From contig DIHK01000007.1 of NCBI GenBank assembly GCA_002420115.1, positions 46,601-110,600 on the forward strand: a DNA stretch of 64,000 nt. The letters are read 5' to 3'. Shown here piece after piece: positions 26,699-35,330 of this stretch (positions are counted from its first letter, which is position 1; the number at the start of each line of letters is the position of its first letter). A model generated the notes under the pieces. The model was not told the DNA's origin. It made no database searches and saw only the letters and a list, made by a program, of their open reading frames with translations. The DNA is from Nitrospira sp. UBA5698. Lineage in GTDB: Bacteria; Nitrospirota; Nitrospiria; Nitrospirales; Nitrospiraceae. The translations under genes were made by a program, and so were the position numbers.

Positions 26699-27391
26699 AT
26701 GACTCAACACTCGGCACCCAGCGCTCAGCACGTCCTCGATTGGTCCCAGATCGATGACGTGCTCCTCGATATGGACGGCACGTTGCTGGACCGTCATTTC
26801 GACAACTTCTTTTTTGAGGAGGAGTTGCCGCGTCGGTATGCGGCGCTTCATGCCATCCCGTTCGAAGAAGCACGTGCTCGTCTCATGGCAATGTACCGAT
26901 CAGTGGAAGGAGAGCTCGAGTGGACTGACCTGGATTATTGGACAAGGCGGGTTGGGATTGATGTGGTGGCGATGCACAAGGAACTGGATCACATGATCGG
27001 CTTTTTGCCTGGCGCGGAGGGATTCTTGCACCATCTTCGGCAACTCGGGAAGCGGATAACGATTGTGACGAACGCCCATTCGACGGGAGTTTCCGTCAAA
27101 ATGGCCAAGACGGGACTCGATGGCTACGTGGACCGCATTGTCGATGCGTTCGAAGTGGGCTATCTCAAGATGCGACCGGAATATTGGCCGAATTGTCAAC
27201 AATTACTGGGCTTCGAGCCGTCGCGATCCCTGTTTATGGATGATGATGAAGGCTGTTTGACGGCTGCGAGAGCGTTTGGGGTGGCTCATCTGGTGCATAG
27301 TGCCAAGTCAAGTTCACAATTGCCGCCTGCTCCGCTTCCACAGTTTTTCTCGGTCGCGGGGTTCGCACCGCTTCTCAATGGTCGGTTGTGA
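26699..27391 (+). CDS. HAD-superfamily phosphatase (GMP/IMP nucleotidase-like)
   Basis: A HAD hydrolase with the catalytic motif DDVLLDMDGTLLD, motif II TNAHS, a lysine near MRPEYW and motif IV MDDDEGCL. Its size and ERY-like architecture resemble YrfG/GMP-IMP nucleotidase; the substrate is not proven. The start is uncertain: ATG 26699 is used, but the first ~10 codons are made of a heptad repeat, and GTG 26760 lies just before the catalytic motif. It is convergent with the methyltransferase (2 bases apart). Confidence 0.8.
   Translation: MTQHSAPSAQHVLDWSQIDDVLLDMDGTLLDRHFDNFFFEEELPRRYAALHAIPFEEARARLMAMYRSVEGELEWTDLDYWTRRVGIDVVAMHKELDHMIGFLPGAEGFLHHLRQLGKRITIVTNAHSTGVSVKMAKTGLDGYVDRIVDAFEVGYLKMRPEYWPNCQQLLGFEPSRSLFMDDDEGCLTAARAFGVAHLVHSAKSSSQLPPAPLPQFFSVAGFAPLLNGRL
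26704..26731 (+). repeat. Four degenerate TCAGCAC heptads
   Basis: TCAACAC, TCGGCAC, CCAGCGC and TCAGCAC follow each other without gaps. The unit is the reverse complement of the GTGCTGA heptad at 30746. They fall in the first codons of the predicted HAD frame. Confidence 0.55.
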
Positions 27392-27393
27392 AG

Positions 27394-28014
27394 CTAAGGT
27401 AAACTGGTGGCCGTACCGCGATACATTTCTCCACCTATTCTCGGCACACTCTGCATAGCAAATCGATCGAGCTGAGTGATGGTCAATCCGGCTTGAGCGA
27501 TCAGATCATCAATCCGGCGATTTAGATTGCAGCCGCAGCCGATGATGTTCTGAACGGGATTGAGTCTGTCCTGCCAGCGGGCAATCTTCTGGTCGTCGCT
27601 CCGACCATGTTCCAAAAAGAAAAACCTGCCTTCCGGTCTCAGAACACGCCGTACTTCTGCAAGCGAACGTAGCGGCTCGGAGATCGTGCAGAGTGTCCAT
27701 GTGCTGACCGCACAATCGAATGTGCGATCATCATAGGGAAGCCGTTCGGCACTGTGATGGGAAATCTCAACCGGAAAGGACACTCCCCCACGCCGTTCTG
27801 TCACACGCGCAGGGAGCATGGGGTTGGGGTCGACGGCCCGCACCCGTGACACGTTGGGTCCGTAGTGACGAAGATTAAGCCCGGTCCCAATCCCGATTTC
27901 CAGCACCTCACCGGCCACTGATTGGAGGACTTCCGTGCGCAATCGTTGGAACGCCTCCCCACGCATGACGTGATCCATCAGGCGAGGGAAGATATGTTTG
28001 CAATAGAGTCCCAT
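27394..28014 (-). CDS. SAM-dependent class I methyltransferase
   Basis: A 206-residue Rossmann methyltransferase: SAM motif I VLEIGIGTGLNLRHYG, post-I acidic AVDPNP, and WTLCTISEPLRSLAEVRRVL typical of methyltransferase_11/UbiE-like enzymes acting on small molecules or lipids. Substrate unknown. It ends 2 bases from the HAD gene stop. Confidence 0.8.
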   Translation of the reverse strand: MGLYCKHIFPRLMDHVMRGEAFQRLRTEVLQSVAGEVLEIGIGTGLNLRHYGPNVSRVRAVDPNPMLPARVTERRGGVSFPVEISHHSAERLPYDDRTFDCAVSTWTLCTISEPLRSLAEVRRVLRPEGRFFFLEHGRSDDQKIARWQDRLNPVQNIIGCGCNLNRRIDDLIAQAGLTITQLDRFAMQSVPRIGGEMYRGTATSLP

Positions 28015-28305
28015 GTGCGGTGCAGTATAGCAAACCGTTGGAGCCTGTCCGACAGTGACCTTTTCTACTGTGACAAACGATCGAGGGCCATCTGTGTCGT
28101 ACCTGGCCTCGAAACATCCTTGCTGTACTTCGGCGAATACACCTCCGGTTTTTCTGGGCTTGCGGCCTTGCAGCTTGCCGTATCTCTTTCGTCTCGCTAC
28201 GAAGGCAATCTCGGACAGGCTCCTCGCTGGGTAGAAATCTTGTGACCCCCGAGGCGCTATGTTAGAGTCCTTCGTCTTTTTTGACAGAGGGAGTGATAGC
28301 GATCA
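28015..28305. other. Intergenic region between divergent genes
   Basis: 291 bases upstream of leuS and of the methyltransferase. It contains TGCTGTACTTCGGC (28132 region), a stretch also seen near 10710, suggesting a dispersed repeat. A TTTTTTGACA run lies just before leuS. No gene seen. Confidence 0.4.
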
Positions 28306-30741
28306 ATGAGCAAAGGATACGATCACCGCGCGATCGAGACGAAGTGGCAGCAATATTGGGCTCAGCATGCGACGTTTCGTGTGGCGGACGATTCCAGCAA
28401 GCCAAAATTCTACTGCCTCGATATGTTCCCCTATCCCTCAGGGTCTGGGCTCCATGTCGGTCACCTGGAAGGGTATACCGCGACGGACATTGTCTCCCGG
28501 TATAAACGGATGAAGGGGTTTAATGTCCTCCATCCGATGGGCTGGGACGCCTTTGGGCTTCCCGCAGAACAGTATGCGGTGAAAACCGGCATCCACCCGG
28601 CCAAGACGACGGCGGACAACATTGCCACATTCAAACGCCAGATGAAGCGCGTGGGCCTTTCGTATGACTGGGAGCGCGAGCTCAGTACAACGGATCCCGG
28701 ATACTATCGCTGGACACAGTGGATTTTCCTCAAACTCTTCGAGCGGGGATTGGCCTACGTGGCGGAAGTGCCGGTGAATTGGTGCCCACAGCTGGGGACG
28801 GTGTTGGCGAACGAAGAAATCATCGACGGCAAGAGCGAGGTCGGCGGGTTCGATGTGATTCGCAAGCCGATGCGGCAGTGGGTGCTGAAGATTACCGCCT
28901 ATGCCGATCGCTTGCTGGAGGACCTGAAGCTTGTGGAGTGGCCTGCCTCCACGTTGGAGATGCAGAAGAATTGGATCGGACGTTCAATCGGTGCGGAGGT
29001 GGACTTCGCCCTCGCCGATCGGGCGGGCGCCATCCGAGTGTTCACGACCAGGCCTGATACGCTGTTCGGGGCGACCTACATGGTGCTTGCGCCGGAACAC
29101 CCTCTTGTCGATGTCATTACGAGCGAGGCGCAAAAATCCACTGTCCAGGCTTACCGCGAGAATGCGGCGCGGAAGAGCGATCTTCAACGGCAAGAGCTTG
29201 ACAAGGAGAAGACGGGAGTCTTCACCGGGGGCTATGCTGTGAATCCTGTGAACCAGGAGCGATTGCCGATCTGGATCGCCGACTATGTGCTGATGGGTTA
29301 TGGGACCGGTGCCATCATGGCGGTCCCGGCGCATGATGAGCGTGACTGGGCGTTCGCGCATCAATATCAGCTTCCGATTCGCGAAGTCATTGCCGGGGGG
29401 AATGTGCAGGAAGCGGCCTTCACCGACACGAGCCGTGGGACCGTCGTCAATTCAGCGACCAGTGACGGCAGTTTTTCAATCAACGGGCTTATTCCCTCCG
29501 AGGCGATTCCAACAGTTACTGAGTGGCTTGCGAAGCAAGGGAAGGGAACCAAGGCGGTCAACTACAAACTGCGGGATTGGCTCTTTGCGCGACAACGTTA
29601 TTGGGGAGAACCCTTTCCGATTGTTTGGGTTGATGGCGAAGCGTGTCCGATTCCTGAACAACAGCTTCCTCTTATATTGCCGGAGACGAGCAACTTCAAG
29701 CCCTCAGGCACCGGGGAAAGCCCGCTCGCAAACTTAGAGACTTGGTTGGCGACAACCGACTCTTCTACCGGTAAGCCCGCTCGGCGCGAGACGAATACCA
29801 TGCCGCAGTGGGCCGGTTCCTGCTGGTATTACCTGCGATTCATCGATCCGAAGAACTCAACCCAGCTTGTCGACCAGACCAAGGAACGCTATTGGATGCC
29901 GGTGGATCTGTACATCGGCGGTAGCGAGCACGCGGTGCTACATCTCCTCTACGCTCGGTTTTGGCACAAAGTGTTGTTCGATATCGGTGTGGTGAGCACG
30001 CCTGAGCCATTCTTGAAACTCGTGCATCAGGGCATCGTCCTGGGAGAAGACAATCAGAAGATGTCTAAATCGCGGGGCAACGTGGTCAATCCCGATGAGA
30101 TGATCGACCAGTTCGGCGCGGATGCGGTACGGCTCTATGAAATGTTCATGGGACCGCTGGAGGCGATGAAACCATGGAGTACCAGAGGCGTCGAAGGTGT
30201 GACCCGTTTTTTGGAACGGGTCTGGCGTCTCATCGTCGATGACCAAGGCTGCTTGTCCGGCACCGTGGTTTCGACCGCTGCGAGCCTTGATCATCAGCGA
30301 CTCCTCCACCAGACGATCAAGAAGGTGACGGAGGACATTGAGGCGCTCCGGTTCAATACGGCGATCTCGCAGATGATGATCTTGACCAATGAGATGACGA
30401 AAGCTTCGCAGCGGCCTCGATCCGTCATCGAGCCGTTTGTGTTACTGCTTGCGCCGTTCGCCCCGCATGTGGCGGAGGAGCTCTGGGGCGTACTCGGTTA
30501 TCAGCCCAGCATTTCGCAGCAACCTTGGCCGATATTTGATCCGGCCATGACGGTCAGTGAACGCGTGACCATTCCGATTCAGATTAACGGGAAGCTCAGG
30601 GCGAAGCTCGAAGTGGCACTTGAGGTCTCGCGCGAAGAGGTTGAGCGACTGGCCCGTGTGGAGGCAGCGGAATGGCTCCAAGGCAAAGAGCCGAAGAAGG
30701 TGATCTACGTTGAAAAGAAGCTGCTCAACTTCGTTGTCTAG
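28306..30741 (+). CDS. leuS: Leucyl-tRNA synthetase
   Basis: Class I aminoacyl-tRNA synthetase charging tRNA-Leu. The signature FPYPSGSGLHVGHLEG (HIGH-type) is near residue 45 and KMSKSRGNVV (KMSKS) near residue 585; the CP1 editing insert (~220-415) holds TTRPDTLFGATYM. The C-terminal anticodon-binding region ends at 811, normal length. It starts at ATG 28306 and is followed after 12 bases by lptE and then holA, an order common in bacteria. Confidence 0.96.
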   Translation: MSKGYDHRAIETKWQQYWAQHATFRVADDSSKPKFYCLDMFPYPSGSGLHVGHLEGYTATDIVSRYKRMKGFNVLHPMGWDAFGLPAEQYAVKTGIHPAKTTADNIATFKRQMKRVGLSYDWERELSTTDPGYYRWTQWIFLKLFERGLAYVAEVPVNWCPQLGTVLANEEIIDGKSEVGGFDVIRKPMRQWVLKITAYADRLLEDLKLVEWPASTLEMQKNWIGRSIGAEVDFALADRAGAIRVFTTRPDTLFGATYMVLAPEHPLVDVITSEAQKSTVQAYRENAARKSDLQRQELDKEKTGVFTGGYAVNPVNQERLPIWIADYVLMGYGTGAIMAVPAHDERDWAFAHQYQLPIREVIAGGNVQEAAFTDTSRGTVVNSATSDGSFSINGLIPSEAIPTVTEWLAKQGKGTKAVNYKLRDWLFARQRYWGEPFPIVWVDGEACPIPEQQLPLILPETSNFKPSGTGESPLANLETWLATTDSSTGKPARRETNTMPQWAGSCWYYLRFIDPKNSTQLVDQTKERYWMPVDLYIGGSEHAVLHLLYARFWHKVLFDIGVVSTPEPFLKLVHQGIVLGEDNQKMSKSRGNVVNPDEMIDQFGADAVRLYEMFMGPLEAMKPWSTRGVEGVTRFLERVWRLIVDDQGCLSGTVVSTAASLDHQRLLHQTIKKVTEDIEALRFNTAISQMMILTNEMTKASQRPRSVIEPFVLLLAPFAPHVAEELWGVLGYQPSISQQPWPIFDPAMTVSERVTIPIQINGKLRAKLEVALEVSREEVERLARVEAAEWLQGKEPKKVIYVEKKLLNFVV

Positions 30742-30745
30742 GGGG

Positions 30746-30768
30746 AGTGCTGAGTGCTGAGTGCTGAG
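30746..30768 (+). repeat. Three perfect AGTGCTG heptads
   Basis: AGTGCTG is repeated three times without gaps plus AG, between the leuS stop and the lptE start, overlapping the GTG start of lptE. The same unit, inverted, is at 26704. Confidence 0.7.
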
Positions 30769-31389
30769 GGAAAAGAGGGCAGGAGTCGAGAGCGGGAAGG
30801 GCCATGCTTTATCGTTCTCAGTACTCTCGTTTCGGCACTCATTGCGGTGACACTAACGGCGTGCGGGTATCAGTTCCGGGTGGGCGGTGCCGGTCCGACG
30901 ATTGGCGGCGCTCCGGCTACTACATCCACGGAGCCTCCTCCCCGACTTGCTATCAAGACATTGATCAACAATAGTTTTGAGCCGAATTTAGAGGCGCGCT
31001 ATACCAATTACTTTCGTGACGAATTTTCGAACGGCAGTGGGGCACACGTTGTCTCCGAGTCTGAGGCGGCAGATCTCGTGTTGAGCGGACAAATTCTGTC
31101 TGTGTCCGTGCCGACACTCAGTTTTTCACAAACGGCGACCTTGGAAAGCCGGGCTGAGGTTGTCGTGTTGGTTCGGGTGGAAGAAGTCCGTTCGGGCAGG
31201 GTTGTCTGGACGCAACTCGCCAAGGGCGGGTCAGAGTTCTTCATCACGTCGGACCTTCAATTCAACCGTACGCTTCAGAATCGAGCGGTGGAGCAGGCAG
31301 GTCGTATCCTGGCTGCTGATTTGGCATCACGGTTTCTGTTACAGGTGGAGACTGGTGCATTCAAGCAACCGGCTTCTTCGCCGCAGTAG
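30754..31389 (+). CDS. lptE: LPS-assembly lipoprotein LptE
   Basis: LptE plugs the outer-membrane LptD barrel that inserts lipopolysaccharide. A signal region ends in a lipobox (LTAC, then GYQFRV), the family CGYxF motif. Downstream come IKTLINNSFEPNLEARYT and SLESRAEVVV-type strands of the LptE fold. The start is GTG 30754, inside a heptad repeat; GGGGGAG lies 6 bases before it. Position between leuS and holA is the usual LptE neighbourhood. The protein is about 30 residues longer than many LptE. Confidence 0.82.
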   Translation: MLSAEGKEGRSREREGPCFIVLSTLVSALIAVTLTACGYQFRVGGAGPTIGGAPATTSTEPPPRLAIKTLINNSFEPNLEARYTNYFRDEFSNGSGAHVVSESEAADLVLSGQILSVSVPTLSFSQTATLESRAEVVVLVRVEEVRSGRVVWTQLAKGGSEFFITSDLQFNRTLQNRAVEQAGRILAADLASRFLLQVETGAFKQPASSPQ

Positions 31390-31408
31390 ATTTGAACGGT
31401 AGATACCG

Positions 31409-32521
31409 ATGGCCTCAACCCTGAATCATCTCCAGCTTGAGTCGTCTCTGAAACAGCAGGGACCTGGATGTCTGTATCTCGTGGTGGGGGAAGAAGATTT
31501 GCTGAGAGATACTGCCGTCAGCGCCCTTACGCAAGCGGTTCTCGGCGTAGACGGGGATGCCTTCAATTGCGAGCAATTCTATGGCGATGAAGCGAGCGGG
31601 GCTGATATCCGGAACAGCATTGCCGCGGTCCCGGTTTTTGCCACGCGCCGTTTGGTCGTGGTGAAAGCCACGGAGAAACTGAATGCGCGAGAAAGCGAGC
31701 CTCTGCTCGACAGTGTGAACAACCCTGTAGAATCCACAACCGTGGTCTTTGTCAGCTCGAAGATGGACGGACGACTGAAATTCTCCCAAGCGCTTGCCCG
31801 ATCGGCTGTTGTCGTCGATTGCTCACCGCTTCGTGACGCTCAATTACCGGCCTGGATTAGCCGTGAGGCTGAACGCGCCGGTCTTCGCTTGGAAGAAGCC
31901 GCCGCTCAATTACTGCAGGAGATCTGCAGTGCCTCGCTGTATAGTGTGCGGCGGGAGTTGGAAAAACTAGCTTCGTATGTGCCATCTCATCGTGCCGTTA
32001 CTGCTGCGGATGTCTACCAGCTCCGTGGTATGGAACCAGGTGCTTCGGTATTTGATCTGGCACTGGCTATTGCCGAAGGTCGTCGAGGGCGGGCGCTGTC
32101 GATTTTGGCACGGAATCTTGAGGCTGGAGAAGCGCCCCTTCGGATCCTCGGATCGCTCGCGTGGCAGTATCGCCGGATTTGGAAGGTCAAAGAATCGCTG
32201 GCTCAAGGAGGGCGTGAAGGGGAGGCCGCAAGAAATTTACGAATGGACCCGGGGAAAGTCCGGACATTTCTGAATCAATTTTCTGAGCCGCATCTTGCCC
32301 TGGCAATTCGCCTCTTTTTGGAAGCTGATGGACGGCTCAAGGGGGGAAGCAGTAGTCGCCCGAAGATGATCTTGGAGCGGGTGCTTCTGGCGCTCTGTGA
32401 GGAGTCCGTCGGTAGACGAACCGAAGCAACCCCTCCCTCACAGGCATCACCGAAGCGAGGCGCGACACGAACCGTCTCAAACGTGCGGACGATTAAGAGC
32501 CGGAACCGGCCAGTGCGTTGA
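31409..32521 (+). CDS. holA: DNA polymerase III subunit delta
   Basis: The clamp-loader wrench subunit that opens the beta clamp. It has the family shape: an N-terminal region (YLVVGEEDLLRDTAVSALTQ), a central AAA+-like domain without a Walker A, and a helical C-terminal domain (ILGSLAWQYRRIWKVKE). The last ~30 codons are Pro/Arg-rich and overlap the 3' end of the convergent rpsT by 29 bases. Confidence 0.9.
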   Translation: MASTLNHLQLESSLKQQGPGCLYLVVGEEDLLRDTAVSALTQAVLGVDGDAFNCEQFYGDEASGADIRNSIAAVPVFATRRLVVVKATEKLNARESEPLLDSVNNPVESTTVVFVSSKMDGRLKFSQALARSAVVVDCSPLRDAQLPAWISREAERAGLRLEEAAAQLLQEICSASLYSVRRELEKLASYVPSHRAVTAADVYQLRGMEPGASVFDLALAIAEGRRGRALSILARNLEAGEAPLRILGSLAWQYRRIWKVKESLAQGGREGEAARNLRMDPGKVRTFLNQFSEPHLALAIRLFLEADGRLKGGSSSRPKMILERVLLALCEESVGRRTEATPPSQASPKRGATRTVSNVRTIKSRNRPVR

Positions 32522-32771
32522 CACGGAGGGCTAACCGTGAAATACGGCGGGAAGCAGTATTGCGATGCAAAATACCTTTGGAAACAGCTTTCCCGATTGC
32601 CGAGGTCGCTTCCAGCAAGCTGGTCTTTGCCTCGTCAACCTTTTTCCCGGTCACCGCGGATTGGACCTTCTTGATGAGCGTTCGTACCGTGTTGACGGTG
32701 GCTCGATTCCGCTCATGGCGTCGCTCGGCCTGGCGTGCACGTCGAATCGTCGATTTGTGAATTCGGGGCAT
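32493..32771 (-). CDS. rpsT: Ribosomal protein S20
   Basis: A small basic all-helical protein binding 16S rRNA: MPRIHKSTIRRARQAERRH at the N-terminus and KGILHRNTASRRISRLALRV near the C-terminus are diagnostic. Length 92 is normal. TAGGAG precedes ATG 32771. It is convergent with holA; their ends overlap by 29 bases. Confidence 0.95.
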   Translation of the reverse strand: MPRIHKSTIRRARQAERRHERNRATVNTVRTLIKKVQSAVTGKKVDEAKTSLLEATSAIGKAVSKGILHRNTASRRISRLALRVNALAGSGS

Positions 32772-32799
32772 CGATCACTCCTATAAGTAAAGAAGAAAA

Positions 32800-32829
32800 T
32801 TTGTATCATAGGGTATCGCTGACCGTCAA
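32800..32829 (-). promoter_or_regulatory. Candidate rpsT promoter
   Basis: Minus-strand -35 TTGACG (32824-32829), 18-base spacer, -10 TACAAA (32800-32805), about 30 bases upstream of the rpsT ATG. An alternative -10, TATGAT, would give only a 13-base spacer. Confidence 0.45.
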
Positions 32830-32858
32830 GGATCAGTTTTGAAGAAGGAGCAAGGAAG

Positions 32859-33572
32859 ATGACGAAGATCGTGGCACGCGATCGGCTGATGTTCGCGTTG
32901 GATGTTCCCTCGGCAGTGGAAGCCGATCGGCTCTTGGATCAACTCCAGGGGCATCTGACGTTCGTCAAGGTAGGGCTTGAGCTCTACACGGCGGCTGGAC
33001 CAGAGATGGTAAAGCGGATCGTGGAGCGAGGCATGCGGGTATTTCTTGACCTGAAATTCCTCGACATCGAAGAAACGGTTCGTCGTGCGACGAGTCGGGT
33101 TGCCGCCATGGGGGTCGAGTTTCTGACCGTTCATGCCAATCGCAAGGCGCTGATTGCCGCTGTGCAGGGACGTGAAGGTTCATCGCTCAAGCTACTCGCA
33201 GTGACCGTGTTGACGAACTTCGACGGCAACGATTTGCGAGAGATGGGAATCCAGCGGACGGTCCAAGACCTCGTGACAGCCAGAGCGTTGCTGGCCTCAG
33301 AAGTCGGCTGCGACGGTGTCGTTGCGTCCGGTGAAGAGGCCATGGCACTCCGCCAGAAAGTCGGGCCGCATTTCACGATCGTGACGCCGGGTGTCCGGCC
33401 GGCCGGCAAAGGGGTCGATGACCATGCTCGTGCGACGACGCCGACTCAAACCATTGGTGCTGGGGCGGACTATCTGGTGATCGGGCGACCGATTCGTGAT
33501 GCCGCAGATCCTGCTGCGACGGTCGCCTCTATACTGGCGGAGATGCAAGCGGCATTTGATGCACGTGGTTAG
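32859..33572 (+). CDS. pyrF: Orotidine 5'-phosphate decarboxylase
   Basis: Final step of UMP synthesis: decarboxylation of OMP. The class I barrel motif is present as VFLDLKFLDIEET (the catalytic Asp-Lys-Asp array in DLKFxDI), followed by VEFLTVHA and TPGVRPAG near the phosphate site, and IVIGRPI-like YLVIGRPIRDA. Length 237 is typical. GAAGGAGCAAGGAAG precedes the ATG. Confidence 0.95.
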   Translation: MTKIVARDRLMFALDVPSAVEADRLLDQLQGHLTFVKVGLELYTAAGPEMVKRIVERGMRVFLDLKFLDIEETVRRATSRVAAMGVEFLTVHANRKALIAAVQGREGSSLKLLAVTVLTNFDGNDLREMGIQRTVQDLVTARALLASEVGCDGVVASGEEAMALRQKVGPHFTIVTPGVRPAGKGVDDHARATTPTQTIGAGADYLVIGRPIRDAADPAATVASILAEMQAAFDARG

Positions 33573-33583
33573 CAGAAGTCGGG

Positions 33584-33613
33584 TTGCGGTAGCAGTCGAC
33601 CCTTTGTTAATAT
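33584..33613 (+). promoter_or_regulatory. Candidate tRNA-His promoter
   Basis: TTGCGG (33584-33589), 18-base spacer, TAATAT (33608-33613). The -10 box ends about 21 bases before the mature tRNA. Confidence 0.5.
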
Positions 33614-33634
33614 CTCCCTTCTTCAAGCCTGTCT

Positions 33635-33712
33635 GGTGGGTGTAGCTCAGTTGGTTAGAGCGCCGGATTGTGGATCCGGAGGTCGCGGGTTCGAAACCCG
33701 TCATCCACCCCA
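33635..33712 (+). tRNA. tRNA-His (GTG anticodon)
   Basis: A full cloverleaf: acceptor GTGGGTG/CATCCAC, D stem GCTC, anticodon stem CCGGA-TTGTGGA-TCCGG with anticodon GTG, T loop GGTTCGAA, and encoded CCA. The extra G at -1 (33635), characteristic of His tRNA, is present. Its 3' half is the integration site of the adjacent element, whose insertion preserves the tRNA sequence. Confidence 0.96.
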
Positions 33713-34923
33713 CTCGCCCTTCTCGGAACTACTGAATACTCAAGCTGATCCGAAGAAACCGGCCCCATAGCGGCACCTACCGGTTGCGCGGGGGTTGCAG
33801 AATTGGGCAGTCCCACGGGTGTATCCAGCCGATCGACGGCTTGCTTGTTCCCACCTGGGATGAGGTGTCCGTAGAGGTCCACGGTCACCTGAATGGAGCT
33901 GTGGCCCATCTGATCTTTCACATAGACCGGGCTTTCCCCGTTCTGCAGCAGGAGCGAGGCGAAGGAGTGACGTAAGTCATGGAACCGGACTTGTCGCACG
34001 CCCGCCCCTTTCAGCAGACGGAAGAATTTCAGGCGGATCCGGTTCTGATTCAGTGGCTGGCCCTTCTCGTTACAGAAGACCCATGGGGGGCCTTCCTTCC
34101 ATCCACGTGCGGCCGCTTGAAACTGCCGATCAAGCTGCAGCGTTTCCAAGGTAGCTGTCAGTTCACGAGACAGGTCCACGCGTCGAGATTCGCCGCTTTT
34201 GGGCGTAGTCATCTTGCCGTGTGTGAAATTTCGACGGACCTCCACGAAACGCCCCGCAAAGTTGATATCCTCCCACTGAAGGGCCAGAAGCTCGCCTTGC
34301 CGTAATCCGGTTCGAGCTGCACAGAGGAACGCCGGATAGAGAGTCGGCGCCATGGTCTTCGTATAGGCCAAGAAGAGGGCTAGTTCCTGTCCGGTCAAGG
34401 GATTGATCGAACGGCGTTTGCTGATCTTCGGCAGGAACTTGCCGGGCCGCAGGGCCGGATTGACCGTGACGAGATTATCCTCCACGGCGTGACTGAACAA
34501 GCTGCTGATTGTGCGGATGATGTTCTGCACGGTCTTGGCCGACAAGCCCCGTTGCAGACAGCCGACGGCGAACGCCTTCACCTTCTCCCGGGTGATCTGT
34601 TGGAGATCCTGTCCGCGAAAGACCGGGAGAACATAACGGTCGAAAATCTTTCGGTAGTCGTCGTGCGTGGTATGTTTACGGGTCTGTTCGATCCGTTCAA
34701 GAAAGGTCTGGGCATAGGCGTCGAGGGTCACGCTGGTCTGTGGGCGGTCGAACGCCGCTTGCCCCAGTGCCAGCCGAGCTTGGATCTGTTGCGCTACCTG
34801 CTTGGCAGCTTTCCTGCCAGGCTCTCCGGTGCCAATCCGCTTGGCCTTGCGCGTGCCTTGATGGTTGATAAAGACCCACCAAGCCCCTTTCCACTCTCGA
34901 ATCTTCACGCCCATGAGGCCCAT
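33655..34923 (-). CDS. Tyrosine recombinase (integrase)
   Basis: A 422-residue phage-type integrase: a Lys/Arg-rich arm domain, a core-binding domain (TLDAYAQTFLERIEQTRK), and a catalytic domain with RTGLRQGELLALQW (first Arg), HDLRHSFASLLLQNG (HxxR), GHSSIQVTVDLYGH (second His and the Tyr nucleophile). It catalyses integration and excision at tRNA-His. Its last ~18 codons read through attL into the antisense of the tRNA, so its C-terminus depends on integration state: joined to the other end it would gain a 49-residue tail. A second ATG 3 codons in is possible. Confidence 0.92.
   Translation of the reverse strand: MGLMGVKIREWKGAWWVFINHQGTRKAKRIGTGEPGRKAAKQVAQQIQARLALGQAAFDRPQTSVTLDAYAQTFLERIEQTRKHTTHDDYRKIFDRYVLPVFRGQDLQQITREKVKAFAVGCLQRGLSAKTVQNIIRTISSLFSHAVEDNLVTVNPALRPGKFLPKISKRRSINPLTGQELALFLAYTKTMAPTLYPAFLCAARTGLRQGELLALQWEDINFAGRFVEVRRNFTHGKMTTPKSGESRRVDLSRELTATLETLQLDRQFQAAARGWKEGPPWVFCNEKGQPLNQNRIRLKFFRLLKGAGVRQVRFHDLRHSFASLLLQNGESPVYVKDQMGHSSIQVTVDLYGHLIPGGNKQAVDRLDTPVGLPNSATPAQPVGAAMGPVSSDQLEYSVVPRRASGVDDGFRTRDLRIHNPAL
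33690..33716 (+). repeat. Attachment site attL (27-bp core)
   Basis: The core begins TTCGAAACCC and ends CCCCACTCG. It lies within the tRNA T-loop/acceptor end and 4 bases beyond its CCA, and is repeated exactly at 50586-50612. It also overlaps the 3' end of the integrase gene. Confidence 0.92.
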
Positions 34924-34934
34924 CTTGGGGGATC

Positions 34935-35249
34935 CTATGCTCGTTCTGTCAAGCGCCGAAGGTTAGGTGCCTGGACTTGCGAAACGACCGCGTCGACCAG
35001 TTCACTAAGATTGTCTGTACAGTTAGAGACTCGGTGTCTGGCAATCCATCGATCGAACTCTTCACGTTTCACAAGAATCTTTCCTTCAATTCGGTAGCAG
35101 GGGAGTGGATGGTTTCGATCAACAAGGCGATTCCTCAACCATCTGACCGAAGTGCACGAATAGGTCGCCAACGCTTGGAGATCGAAATAGCCGGGTGCTG
35201 CCTTGTTATCCAAGGATCTCATAGCGAGCGTCGTCTTGGTGCCCGTCAA
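34935..35249 (-). CDS. Excisionase-like helix-turn-helix protein
   Basis: A ~104-residue protein with an AlpA/Xis-type winged HTH (FDLQALATYSCTSVRWLRNR then YRIEGKILVKREEFDRWIA), as in DNA-binding excisionases. It is 11 bases upstream of the integrase gene on the same strand, consistent with a directionality factor. It opens on TTG 35249; ATG 35222 is an alternative start. Confidence 0.65.
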   Translation of the reverse strand: MTGTKTTLAMRSLDNKAAPGYFDLQALATYSCTSVRWLRNRLVDRNHPLPCYRIEGKILVKREEFDRWIARHRVSNCTDNLSELVDAVVSQVQAPNLRRLTERA

Positions 35250-35330
35250 GATTTGGCTGCCTCGTCGATTGTCAGAATGGTCATGATTGTCCTAGAAAGG
35301 TACGAGGCTCCCCAGACCATTCGGCAAACA

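Noticed and set aside
33655..33713. Antisense frames across tRNA-His as separate genes
   Set aside because: They reflect the integrase reading through the tRNA and the overlapping att core, without their own starts.
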